Assembly (NCBI GenBank): GCA_963723485.1
Contig: CAVRQS010000003.1
Location: forward strand, 62,001 to 126,000
Direction: 5' to 3'
Length of the DNA: 64,000 nucleotides
Origin: Cybelea sp963723485
GTDB taxonomy: Bacteria > Vulcanimicrobiota > Vulcanimicrobiia > Vulcanimicrobiales > Vulcanimicrobiaceae
In this document: positions 41,301-49,707 of the stretch, one piece after another
Numbering within the stretch: position 1 is the first letter of the stretch
How the letters are laid out: every line of letters starts with the position of its first letter
The notes under the pieces: generated by a model
The model's input: only the letters and a program-made list of their open reading frames with translations
Database searches by the model: none
Told to the model about the DNA's origin: nothing
Translations under genes and position numbers: made by a program

Positions 41301-41915
41301 TTACGGCGGCGTATAGCCTCCGCTTTGTCCGCCGACTCCGCCCGGCGACGGGTTGACGTTTTCGATCCACTTTTCTTTGGGGCGATAGGACGCGGTGAAA
41401 GGAACTTCACCGCCCGCCGTCGTCAGCATACCGACCATGTCGGTGGTGCCGTCGAGCTTGCCCTCGAGCAACAGGGTGGTGCCGTCGGGCATCGTCACGA
41501 TCAGACGCACGGCCTCTCCGTCCACGTTTCCCGACAACGGATAACGCTTGCCGCGTGCGTCGAGGTACGTGCCGGAGAGCGCGGAGCCGTCTTGCGCGAC
41601 CCTGAAGTGGGTGTAATCGGTGCTGTTGGCATGCTGAATCTGCACCTCCCACACGCCGTCGAGTCCCTTGCGGGCGTTGGGCGGCGGAGTGGGCGATGGA
41701 CGCAGCGTCCGGATCGGCGCCGTGAAGGGCGTTAGCGTGGGGGCCGGCGCCGGCGCCAGCGAGGCGCTGGGCGTCGGCATCGTGGGCGTACCGATGGGCG
41801 GCGGCGTCGGCGGTGGGGTGGCGGCCGCGGCTGGGACGCGCCCCGCAAGCGCGCCGGCCAGCATCACCACGGCCATGGCCGTGCCCGGGATAAAGAGAAA
41901 AGAAAACGGCTTCAC
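41301..41915 (-). CDS. Exported protein of unknown function with Pro/Thr-rich linker
   Basis: A 204-residue protein starting at a GTG (41913-41915). A signal segment (PGTAMAVVMLAGALAGRVPA) is followed by about 50 residues rich in Pro and Thr (TPPPTPPPIGTPTMPTPSAS) and a small globular part, GLDGVWEVQIQHANSTDYTH then GSALSGTYLDARGKRYPLSG, a beta-sandwich-like repeat often seen in secreted proteins. It resembles envelope proteins with a disordered spacer. No enzyme motif is visible. No ribosome binding site supports the start, which is uncertain. Confidence 0.6.
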   Translation of the reverse strand: MKPFSFLFIPGTAMAVVMLAGALAGRVPAAAATPPPTPPPIGTPTMPTPSASLAPAPAPTLTPFTAPIRTLRPSPTPPPNARKGLDGVWEVQIQHANSTDYTHFRVAQDGSALSGTYLDARGKRYPLSGNVDGEAVRLIVTMPDGTTLLLEGKLDGTTDMVGMLTTAGGEVPFTASYRPKEKWIENVNPSPGGVGGQSGGYTPP

Positions 41916-41991
41916 GTGGGAGGTTTTGGGGGCTGCCGGCGTGGCTCCTCCGCGAATCGAGCGAGCCAAAGCTCGCCGAATTTGCACGCCC

Positions 41992-42000
41992 TGATATAAT
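41992..42000 (+). promoter_or_regulatory. Extended -10 promoter of rpmE, possibly leaderless
   Basis: TGA-TATAAT ends 9 bases before the rpmE GTG. It is a perfect -10 hexamer with an extended TGn element and no clear -35. The transcript would have a leader of at most a few bases. Confidence 0.55.
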
Positions 42001-42009
42001 GCAGGGGCT

Positions 42010-42282
42010 GTGAAGAGCAAGATTCATCCTAAGTGGTATCCCGAGGCTCGCGTGCATTGCGCGTGTGGCAACACCTTCGTCACGGGCTCGACCCTGCCCG
42101 AGATCTCCGTCGAGATTTGCGCGGCCTGTCACCCGCTGTTCACGGGCCAGCAGAAACTCGTCGATACGGCCGGGCGCGTCGATAAATTCAATCAGCGCTC
42201 CGCCGCCGCGCGGCAGAAGCAGCAAGAGGCCGCAGCCCGCAAGGCCGCCCGCGAGGCGAAGAAGACAGCCGCCGGACTTTAG
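42010..42282 (+). CDS. rpmE: 50S ribosomal protein L31, zinc form
   Basis: A 90-residue L31 from a GTG. MKSKIHPKWYPEARVHCACG and EICAACHPLFTGQQKLVDTA carry the CxC and CxxC zinc ligands; the last about 25 residues (RQKQQEAAARKAAREAKK) are a basic helix beyond the usual 66-70. It leads a unit with prfA and prmC, a common arrangement. Confidence 0.93.
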   Translation: MKSKIHPKWYPEARVHCACGNTFVTGSTLPEISVEICAACHPLFTGQQKLVDTAGRVDKFNQRSAAARQKQQEAAARKAAREAKKTAAGL

Positions 42283-42294
42283 GGAGCGCCGGGC

Positions 42295-43380
42295 TTGAAC
42301 GACGCGTTGACCGCGCGTCTCGATTCGATGGCCCGGCGCTTCGACGAAATCGAGGCGCAGCTGGCCAATCTCGGCGGCACCTTCGATCAATCTCGTTATA
42401 CCGCGCTCGTGAAGGAGCGCGCCCAGCTCGAAGCCCCCGTTGAGACGTATCGCCGGCTCGCGCAAACGCGCGCGCAGATAGCGGCGAACGATTCGCTCGC
42501 GCGGGTCAGCGACGCCGAGCTGCGCCTCCTGGCGGAAGAAGAGAACGAAGGTTTGCGCGGGCGCGCCGGCGAGCTCGAGAGCGAACTGACGCGGCTGATG
42601 ATGCCGCGCGACCCCAACGACGCGAGAGACGTGTTCGTGGAGATCCGGGCGGGCACCGGCGGCGACGAGGCCGCCATTTTCGCGGGAGACCTGGCGCGCA
42701 TGTACATGCGCTTCGCCGAGACCGCCGGCATGAAGACCGAGCTCGTGTCGGAGAGCCCGAGCGAGGCCGGCGGATACAAGGAGATCGTCTTCGCCGTCAA
42801 AGGCGACGAGCCGTACCGCTTCCTCAAGCACGAGTCCGGCGTCCACCGCGTGCAGCGCGTGCCGGCGACCGAGGCGCAGGGGCGCATCCACACGAGCACG
42901 GCCACGGTCGCGGTGCTTCCCCAGATCGAGGACGACGTCGAGGTCGATATCCGGCCCTCCGACCTCCAGATCGATACGTATAAGGCGTCGGGGGCCGGCG
43001 GCCAATACGTCAATAAGACGGAATCCGCGATTCGCATCACGCACGTCCCGACCGGCATCGTCGTAGCCTCGCAGCAAGAACGCTCGCAGCAGCAGAATCG
43101 CGAGAAGGCGATGCGGATGCTGCGCGCCACGCTCTACGACCGCAAGCGCCGCGAGCAAGAGGACGCCGTCGTGGAAATGCGCCGCTCACAGGTCGGCACC
43201 GGCGAGCGCTCCGAAAAGATTCGCACCTACAACTTTCCGCAAGACCGCGTCACCGATCATCGGATCAACCGCAGCTTCGGAAACATCCGCGGGATTATGG
43301 ACGGAAATCTGAGTTCGATCGCCGACGAACTGATCGCGGACGAGCGCGCTAGGTTGATGGCGGGCGAGGCGGTCGGATAA
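42295..43380 (+). CDS. prfA: Peptide chain release factor 1
   Basis: A 361-residue class-I release factor reading UAA and UAG. GGQ is at residues 235-237 within ASGAGGQYVNKTESAIRITH; the codon-recognition tripeptide PAT lies in HRVQRVPATEAQGRIHTS (family PxT). It starts at a TTG. The Gln of GGQ is methylated by PrmC, encoded next with a TAATG overlap. Confidence 0.95.
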   Translation: MNDALTARLDSMARRFDEIEAQLANLGGTFDQSRYTALVKERAQLEAPVETYRRLAQTRAQIAANDSLARVSDAELRLLAEEENEGLRGRAGELESELTRLMMPRDPNDARDVFVEIRAGTGGDEAAIFAGDLARMYMRFAETAGMKTELVSESPSEAGGYKEIVFAVKGDEPYRFLKHESGVHRVQRVPATEAQGRIHTSTATVAVLPQIEDDVEVDIRPSDLQIDTYKASGAGGQYVNKTESAIRITHVPTGIVVASQQERSQQQNREKAMRMLRATLYDRKRREQEDAVVEMRRSQVGTGERSEKIRTYNFPQDRVTDHRINRSFGNIRGIMDGNLSSIADELIADERARLMAGEAVG

Positions 43381-44234
43381 TGGCTCGGGCCGGTACAATC
43401 GATGAGACGCTGTCGCATGGCGTATCGGTTCTATCGGAATCGGGTTTGGAGGGGCGCGCGGATGGGTTAATTTTGTTGGCTCACGTTTTGGCACGCTCGC
43501 GCGAATGGATCGTTGCGCATGGGGAGGCGAAGGTTTTAGAGGCTGACCGCGCCCTCTTCATCGATTTATGCGAGCGCAGACGCGTCGGGGAGCCTGTCTC
43601 GTATATCACCGGAACCGCGTGGTTCTATGGGCGCGAGTTTATCGTAGACCGATCCGTTTTGGTTCCGAGGCCGGAGACGGAACATCTCGTAGACGAGGCC
43701 ATCGAATTTCTTCGAGATTTCTGCACCGAGTGTCGGGTGCTCGACGTCGGAACGGGGAGCGGCGCGATTGCGTGCAGCATTGCTGCCGAGGCTAACGCGG
43801 TCGTCGACGCGACCGACGTGTCGTCCCACGCCGTCGCAATCGCGGCGCGCAACGCGGAGCGCCTCGGCGTCGACGATCGCTGTCGTTTTCTGTGCGGCGA
43901 CCTGGCCGCGCCGGTAGAGGGCCGGCGATACGACGTCGTCATAGCCAACCTGCCGTACGTTCCGACGGCCGATCTCTTACCGGGGCCCGATCCAATGTCG
44001 TTCGAGCCGCGCGTCGCACTCGACGGCGGGCCCGACGGCCTCACCGTTTACCGTACGCTGCTTTCGGGTATCGCCGACCTTGTCACCGCGAAGGCCGTGG
44101 TGCTGTTAGAAGCCGCGCCGCCCACGATCGAAGGATTGAAAGAGCTCACGCATGCCTCGCTCCCAGACTTCACCGTGGCCGTCGCCGACGATTACGCGGG
44201 GCTCGCGCGCTACGTGAAAGGAACGACGAAATGA
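43380..44234 (+). CDS. prmC: Release factor glutamine methyltransferase
   Basis: A 284-residue SAM-dependent enzyme methylating the GGQ glutamine of release factors. GEPVSYITGTAWFYGREFIV and VLVPRPETEHLVDEAIEFL form the N-terminal part; VLDVGTGSGAIACSIAAEA binds SAM. The catalytic NPPY appears as NLPY in VIANLPYVPTADLLPG, a substitution that should be noted. GEP and RPETE, conserved in the family, secure the identification. Confidence 0.92.
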   Translation: MARAGTIDETLSHGVSVLSESGLEGRADGLILLAHVLARSREWIVAHGEAKVLEADRALFIDLCERRRVGEPVSYITGTAWFYGREFIVDRSVLVPRPETEHLVDEAIEFLRDFCTECRVLDVGTGSGAIACSIAAEANAVVDATDVSSHAVAIAARNAERLGVDDRCRFLCGDLAAPVEGRRYDVVIANLPYVPTADLLPGPDPMSFEPRVALDGGPDGLTVYRTLLSGIADLVTAKAVVLLEAAPPTIEGLKELTHASLPDFTVAVADDYAGLARYVKGTTK

Positions 44235-44926
44235 CCGATTCGAGTCTCCTGATGCCTGGCGCCGACGAAGCTTATCGCTCGTCGCGCGAACGCCTGCGTG
44301 CGGCGGAGATCGATCTGCGCGACCGGATCGAAGCCGTCGCCGGCCTGCGCCGCAGCCTGCCTCCAGGCCCGGTCGTGCCCGACTACACGTTTATGGAGAA
44401 CGGCAAACGCGTGCGCCTGTCTGAGCTTTTCGAGAGCGGCAAGCCGTACTCGATCGTCTACCATCTGATGTATTGGGCCGACGAGGACGACTTCTGTCCG
44501 ATGTGCTCGCTCTGGCTCGACGGCTTCAACGGAATCGTGCCGCACGTCACGCAGCGTGCGAACCTCGTCATCGCTTCCCGTGCGCCGTTCGAAACGCTTC
44601 GCGCCTGGGGCGCGCGCCGCGGCTGGGACCGGCTGAGGCTCCTATCGGATGACGGTCCGTCCTTCGCGCGCGACATCGACGCCGAAGATGCCGAAGGCAA
44701 CCCGGACTCCACGATCGCGGTCTTTTCAAAGGACGGCGACACGATGCGCCACGTGTACACGGCGCACCCGATGCTCGAGGATCGTGAACGCGGCATCGAT
44801 CTGCTCTCTCCCGTTTGGAACCTCTTCGACCTCATGCCGTCCGGCCGCGCCGACTGGTACCCAACCAACGCCGCCTTCGAAGCCTACCTGGGAGTGCCCG
44901 TACCTCACACAAAACGGTCGGGCTGA
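44231..44926 (+). CDS. DUF899 family thioredoxin-like protein
   Basis: A 231-residue protein whose ATG overlaps the prmC stop (ATGA). PPGPVVPDYTFMENGKRVRL then SIVYHLMYWADEDDFCPMC and SRAPFETLRAWGARRGWDRL are the DUF899 pattern, a thioredoxin-like fold with a CPMC pair. The family may act as a dithiol oxidoreductase; the reaction is unproved. Confidence 0.75.
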   Translation: MTDSSLLMPGADEAYRSSRERLRAAEIDLRDRIEAVAGLRRSLPPGPVVPDYTFMENGKRVRLSELFESGKPYSIVYHLMYWADEDDFCPMCSLWLDGFNGIVPHVTQRANLVIASRAPFETLRAWGARRGWDRLRLLSDDGPSFARDIDAEDAEGNPDSTIAVFSKDGDTMRHVYTAHPMLEDRERGIDLLSPVWNLFDLMPSGRADWYPTNAAFEAYLGVPVPHTKRSG

Positions 44927-45028
44927 GGTAATTGCGTCACCTCTAAGGCTTTAGCGCAAGGACGGTTCCGCATCCCTGATAGGCGCGGGTTCCCCCGGGC
45001 CGGAGCGGCTTTCGAGGCGTCGCTGCGG

Positions 45029-46192
45029 TCAGGCGCGGGAGCCGCGCACTAGGCTCAACAACGCGCCCGCCACGACAATAACCACGCTGGCGCAAAACAC
45101 GAGTGCTGCCGCCGAGAGGTTCCAGATGGAAGCGAGTACGCCGACGCCGATGACGGGAACGGCCAGCGCAGCGTAGAGCATCACGAAGTATGCCGAGCTG
45201 ACTTCGCCGCGCTGCTGATCCACCTCGTCGTTGATCGCAGCCAGCCCCGAACCCAGGGCCAGTCCTTGGCCCGCGCCCTCGATTGCCGCCGCCACGAAAG
45301 TGCACGCGAGAGATCTAAGAAGCACGGCTGCGGCGAGAACTGCGGTGCCGGCGATCAGCGCCGCGCAGGCAATCGTGAGTGAGTGCCGCCTCGGAATGGA
45401 ACCCATGCTGATTTGGCCGAGCGCGGTTACTGCGAAGAGCACGCAGACGACGGCACCCGTAAGCACCGGCTGCGGCCGGTGCAGCACCTTTACGAGAAAC
45501 GATGGGACGATCGCGCTGAATAGTCCCGACACGGCGAACGCGCACATGCCGGCAACGGCCGCGGTTAGAAACGTGCGACGGATGGGCTGCGGAATGCGCA
45601 ACCGCGTCATTCGCAACTGTCGACGCCGCGGAGGCTGCTCGACCGTTTCCTGTACGCCCAGCATCGCAGCGGAAGCGGCGGCGATCAGCCCGAGATCGAC
45701 CGCATATGGCAACCTCAAAGGGGCAGCCACGTACGTCGCCAGCGCGCCTGAAAGTAACGTCCCCAAGCCCAGGCCGCCGACATTCACCGCCACGGCGAGC
45801 TTCGCGGCATAGGTGCGCCGATAGCCGGCGAGCTCGATGAGAGCTGCGGTCGCCGTTCCGGTGAAAACGCCCGCCGAGAGACCGGAAAAAATGCGTCCAA
45901 CGATCAACATAGGCATCGAATTCGCGAGTAAGAAGACGACCGCGCTCGCCGCCGATAACGCCAGGCCCGCATACAGCACTCCGCGCCGCCCAATTTCGTC
46001 CGATAGACGCCCAAAGAGCAATAAGCCGGCGACCACGGCGAACGCGTAGACCGCAAAGATCACCGGAATGCACACGGGCGCAATCCTCCAGCGCTCTTCG
46101 TAGATCGGATAGAGCGGCGTAGGCAGCGTCGTGCCGATCATCGTGACCACGAAGGCCGTCGCCGCCAAATACAACGCCGGGCGCATGGCCAT
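45029..46192 (-). CDS. MFS transporter, paralogue of the one at 8329-9549
   Basis: A 387-residue protein with about twelve hydrophobic helices. GTTLPTPLYPIYEERW and FGRLSDEIGRRGVLYAGLAL (motif A) parallel the 8329-9549 transporter, as does QQRGEVSSAYFVML near the end. A strong hairpin (46199-46217) lies 7 bases before its start and could cover the ribosome binding site. It is probably a proton-driven exporter; the substrate is unknown. Confidence 0.85.
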   Translation of the reverse strand: MAMRPALYLAATAFVVTMIGTTLPTPLYPIYEERWRIAPVCIPVIFAVYAFAVVAGLLLFGRLSDEIGRRGVLYAGLALSAASAVVFLLANSMPMLIVGRIFSGLSAGVFTGTATAALIELAGYRRTYAAKLAVAVNVGGLGLGTLLSGALATYVAAPLRLPYAVDLGLIAAASAAMLGVQETVEQPPRRRQLRMTRLRIPQPIRRTFLTAAVAGMCAFAVSGLFSAIVPSFLVKVLHRPQPVLTGAVVCVLFAVTALGQISMGSIPRRHSLTIACAALIAGTAVLAAAVLLRSLACTFVAAAIEGAGQGLALGSGLAAINDEVDQQRGEVSSAYFVMLYAALAVPVIGVGVLASIWNLSAAALVFCASVVIVVAGALLSLVRGSRA

Positions 46193-46198
46193 GCTTTA

Positions 46199-46217
46199 CC
46201 CAGCGCTTTGCGCTGGG
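46199..46217 (-). promoter_or_regulatory. Hairpin at the start of the MFS gene
   Basis: CCCAGCGC-TTT-GCGCTGGG is a perfect 8-base stem with a 3-base loop located immediately upstream of the MFS ATG. It may act as an operator or hide the ribosome binding site. Confidence 0.4.
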
Positions 46218-46271
46218 AAGGCTACCTAAGGTCGCCGCGAGGAGAGCCAACGCCTGCCAGGTTAATAGGCG

Positions 46272-47963
46272 ATGGAGAGCGAACTAAAGCGACCCGAGAT
46301 GGCGAAGTATATCTTCTTCACTGGGGGCGTTGTGAGCTCGCTCGGCAAGGGCATCACCGCCGCCTCCCTCGGGCGGCTACTCAAGTCACGCGGCCATAGC
46401 GTCTCGATTCAAAAACTCGATCCGTACATCAACGTCGACGCGGGAACGATGAACCCGTACCAGCACGGCGAGGTGTTCGTCACGGAGGACGGGGCGGAGA
46501 CCGACCTGGATCTCGGCCACTACGAGCGCTTCATCGACGAGAATCTCCAGCGCGCGAACAACGTCACGACCGGCCAGATCTACAATTCGGTGATCGAGAA
46601 AGAGCGCCGGGGCGAATATCTCGGCGCGACCGTCCAGGTGATTCCGCACATCACGAACGAAATCAAGGCGCACATCAAGCGCGTCGCGGAAGCGAGTCAC
46701 GCTGAGGTCTGCATCGTCGAGGTTGGCGGAACGGTCGGCGACATCGAGTCGCTGCCGTTCCTCGAAGCGATTCGCCAGATGCGCTACGACGTGGGCGACG
46801 AGAACGTCATGTACGTACATCTCACGCTCGTGCCGCACCTTGGCGCCGCGGACGAGCTAAAGACGAAGCCGACGCAGCACTCCGTCCGGGAGCTGCGCGG
46901 GATCGGGATCTCGCCGGACGCGATCGTGTGCCGCACGCAGTCCGCGCTGCCCATGCCGCTCGAACTGAAGGAGAAGATCGCGCTGTTCTGCGACGTGCCC
47001 CCGAGCGCCGTCGTCCAGAACATCGACGCGCGAACCATCTATCAGGTGCCGCTCAACCTCGAGGCCGAGGGTCTGGCGCAGGCGGCGGTGCGCAAGCTGA
47101 ACCTGCCGGCGGCGGTCCCGAAGCTTGACGACTGGGTCGGCATCGCGGAGCGCCTGCTGCACCCGCGCCAACATGTGACGATCGCGCTGGTCGGGAAGTA
47201 CGTGGAGCACAAAGACGCGTACATTTCGATCAACGAGGCGCTCCACCACGCTGGAATCTTCCACCACGCGGCGGTCGAGATCAAGCGCGTGGACTCGGAC
47301 TGGATCGAGAACGAAGGGCTCGACGCGCTGCGCGGCGCGCACGGCGTCGTCGTCGCGCCGGGCTTCGGCGCGCGCGGCGTCAAGGGCAAGCTGCGAGCCA
47401 TCGAATACGTCCGCGAGCGCAAGATACCGTTCTTGGGCATCTGCTACGGCATGCAGCTCGCCTGCGTGGAGTTCGCACGCAACGTCTGCGAGCTGCCCGA
47501 AGCCATGACGAGCGAGGTCGACGAAACGAGCGCCGACCCCGTGATCGACTTCATGCCCGACCAGCGTAACCTCGAGATGTACGGGGGGACGATGCGCCTC
47601 GGCACCTATGCGTGCACGCTCGAAGACGGAAGCCAAGCCGCGCGGGCCTACGGCACGCTCGAGATCAGCGAGCGCCATCGCCACCGTTACGAATTCAACA
47701 ATCGCTATCGCCCGATCTTCGAAGAGCACGGCATGCGCTTTACGGGGCACCACACGATCGGCAAGACGCGTCTCGTCGAGGTCGTCGAGCTCCCGTTGGA
47801 GATGCATCCGTGGTTCGTGGCCACGCAAGCCCACCCCGAGTTCAAGTCGCGCCCGAACCGGCCGGCGCCGCTCTATCGCGACTTCATCGGTGCCGCGCTG
47901 GCGCACGAGGAGAATGTCGATGGCCGCGCCGGGATCGCCGAGGCGTCCTGGACCCAGGCCTAA
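46272..47963 (+). CDS. pyrG: CTP synthase
   Basis: A 563-residue amidotransferase making CTP from UTP, ATP and glutamine. The synthetase domain begins YIFFTGGVVSSLGKGITAAS and contains LDPYINVDAGTMNPYQHGEV; the glutaminase domain has GFGARGVKGKL, the nucleophile Cys in GICYGMQLACVEFARN, and HPEFKSRPN. The ATG at 46272 adds MESELKRPE before MAKYIFFTG; a later ATG (46299) could start the usual N-terminus. Its TAA overlaps the start of the glycosyltransferase gene. Confidence 0.95.
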   Translation: MESELKRPEMAKYIFFTGGVVSSLGKGITAASLGRLLKSRGHSVSIQKLDPYINVDAGTMNPYQHGEVFVTEDGAETDLDLGHYERFIDENLQRANNVTTGQIYNSVIEKERRGEYLGATVQVIPHITNEIKAHIKRVAEASHAEVCIVEVGGTVGDIESLPFLEAIRQMRYDVGDENVMYVHLTLVPHLGAADELKTKPTQHSVRELRGIGISPDAIVCRTQSALPMPLELKEKIALFCDVPPSAVVQNIDARTIYQVPLNLEAEGLAQAAVRKLNLPAAVPKLDDWVGIAERLLHPRQHVTIALVGKYVEHKDAYISINEALHHAGIFHHAAVEIKRVDSDWIENEGLDALRGAHGVVVAPGFGARGVKGKLRAIEYVRERKIPFLGICYGMQLACVEFARNVCELPEAMTSEVDETSADPVIDFMPDQRNLEMYGGTMRLGTYACTLEDGSQAARAYGTLEISERHRHRYEFNNRYRPIFEEHGMRFTGHHTIGKTRLVEVVELPLEMHPWFVATQAHPEFKSRPNRPAPLYRDFIGAALAHEENVDGRAGIAEASWTQA

Positions 47964-48691
47964 TCACCGCCGTCGTGCTCACGCGCGACGAAGAGCGCAA
48001 TTTGCCGCGCGCGCTCACGAGCCTGCCCCGCGGCGTGAAACTGCTCGTGCTCGACGCCTGCTCCGACGATCACACGGTGCAGTTCGCGCGTGCCGCGGGC
48101 GCCCGCGTCGTGCAGCGGGAGTGGACGGACTTCATCGACGCCCGCCGGTTCGCGCTGGCGCAGGTGGAGACGCCCTGGGCGCTGATGCTGGATGCCGACG
48201 AAGCGCTCGACGATATCTTGCGCGACGCGATCGTCGCGGCGCCCGCCGCACGCGACGCCTATCGCGTGAAGCGCACGACGTACTTCTGCGGCAAGCCGAT
48301 GCGCATCTGGCGCGACGAGCCGCTGCTGCGCCTGTTCCGCACGCATCTTGTCACGCTCAACGCGCATCCCGCGGCGGCCCGCTTCGCGCCGGTTCACGAG
48401 GCCTGGTCGTCCGAAGGCGACGTGGGTGACCTGCCCGGCACGCTGTTGCACTACTCATATCCCGACGTGGCAACGTACCGGCACAAGTATGATCTGTACA
48501 CGCGACTCGAGGCCGCGAACATCCGCGCCGCCGCGCTTGCGTTATTGGCTGCCTTGGCGACCACGCTGCCGCGGCTGATCTGGCTGCTGCTAGGCCGCGG
48601 AGCGCTCCTCGACGGTCCGCGCGGCTGGTACGTCGCGTATCGCTCCGCCCTCTATCCGGCCGTCGCCGCGGGGAAAGCGCTGCTGCGATGA
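47963..48691 (+). CDS. Family 2 glycosyltransferase (WaaE/KdtX-like)
   Basis: A 242-residue protein if read from ATC (47963-47965), giving (M)TAVVLTRDEERNLPRALTS, the usual beginning of this family. LVLDACSDDHTVQFARAAGA and LMLDADEALDD supply the donor-binding Asp residues. It probably adds a sugar to lipopolysaccharide core or another glycolipid. The ATC shares an A with the pyrG TAA, exactly where TAATG would be; the nearest downstream canonical start is a GTG at 47975, which would trim part of the first beta strand. Confidence 0.8.
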   Translation: MTAVVLTRDEERNLPRALTSLPRGVKLLVLDACSDDHTVQFARAAGARVVQREWTDFIDARRFALAQVETPWALMLDADEALDDILRDAIVAAPAARDAYRVKRTTYFCGKPMRIWRDEPLLRLFRTHLVTLNAHPAAARFAPVHEAWSSEGDVGDLPGTLLHYSYPDVATYRHKYDLYTRLEAANIRAAALALLAALATTLPRLIWLLLGRGALLDGPRGWYVAYRSALYPAVAAGKALLR

Positions 48692-49707
48692 CGCTCGCGC
48701 GCGTCGGAATCGATGCACGCTTGACGCGCCAGATGTCGATCGGGATGAAGACCTACGTCCGCGAGCTCGTCGCACGCCTGCCGCGCGTCGCGCCCGAATA
48801 CTCCTACGTGCCCTTCGCGGACGGCGGGAACTTCGGCTGGGCGGAGCAGGTGCGACTCCCGTCGGCGATACGGCGCGCGCGAGTGAACCTCGTGCATTTC
48901 CTCTCGCAATACGTCCCGGTGATGCTTCCGCCGCGCTTCGCGATCACGATCCACGATCTGATCCACCTGCGCTTCCCGCAATACTTCAAGGCGAAGGTCG
49001 GCCCATATTATCGGACGGTCGTGCGCCGCGCGTGCGCTCGCGCCACGCGCGTGATCACCGACGACGTCCGCACGGTCGGCGACCTCGCGGAGTTCTTGCG
49101 CGTCGACCCCGCGAAGGTTCGCGTCATTCCGCTCGGCGTTGCGGAGAGCTTTCTCCAACCGGTAGAACCCTTCGTCGGGAAGCGGCCGTTCTTCTTATAC
49201 GTCGGGAATCATCGCCGCCATAAGGACCTCGCGACCCTCTTCGACGCGTGGTCGCACCTGGCGGAACGATGGAGCGTGGACCTCTACGTGACCGGGCCCG
49301 ACGATTTCGGCGAGGAGCTGCGGCGCCGTACGACGGATTCGCGTGCGATCGTTGCGCTGGGCGACGTCCCTGCGGAGCGGCTGGCGAGCTACTACGCGGG
49401 GGCCCGCGCGCTCGTCCAGCCCGCGCTGCGCGAGGGCTTCGGGCTGCCTATGCTCGAGGCGATGGCCGCCGGTTGTCCCGTCGTCGCGTGCCGGGACGCC
49501 GTGCCGCGTCCGCTCGAGCAGGCGACCCGGTCGTTCCCGGCCCGAGACGCGGCCGCGCTGCGGGTGGAGCTGGAGCGCCTCCTGGCAGACGAGGGTCTGC
49601 GGTCGCGCGCAATCAACTCAGGACGAGAGGTGGCGCGCCGGCTGAGTTGGGATCGGTGCGCGCGTGCTACCGCCGACGTCTACCGCGAGATTTTGGAGCA
49701 ACGATGA
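48688..49707 (+). CDS. Family 4 glycosyltransferase
   Basis: A 339-residue GT-B enzyme. VGIDARLTRQMSIGMKTYVR resembles mannosyl- and rhamnosyltransferases; PFFLYVGNHRRHKDLATLFD and ALVQPALREGFGLPMLEAMA, with the conserved EGFGLP and E-x7-E pattern, bind the nucleotide sugar. The ATG overlaps the upstream stop (ATGA). With the preceding glycosyltransferase it may build a cell-surface polysaccharide or glycolipid. Confidence 0.85.
   Translation: MTLARVGIDARLTRQMSIGMKTYVRELVARLPRVAPEYSYVPFADGGNFGWAEQVRLPSAIRRARVNLVHFLSQYVPVMLPPRFAITIHDLIHLRFPQYFKAKVGPYYRTVVRRACARATRVITDDVRTVGDLAEFLRVDPAKVRVIPLGVAESFLQPVEPFVGKRPFFLYVGNHRRHKDLATLFDAWSHLAERWSVDLYVTGPDDFGEELRRRTTDSRAIVALGDVPAERLASYYAGARALVQPALREGFGLPMLEAMAAGCPVVACRDAVPRPLEQATRSFPARDAAALRVELERLLADEGLRSRAINSGREVARRLSWDRCARATADVYREILEQR

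Noticed and set aside
41407..43158. 583-codon minus-strand open frame opposite prfA and rpmE
   Set aside because: Shadow of prfA and neighbours; composition (Arg/Leu/Asp-rich) is typical of antisense frames in high-GC DNA.
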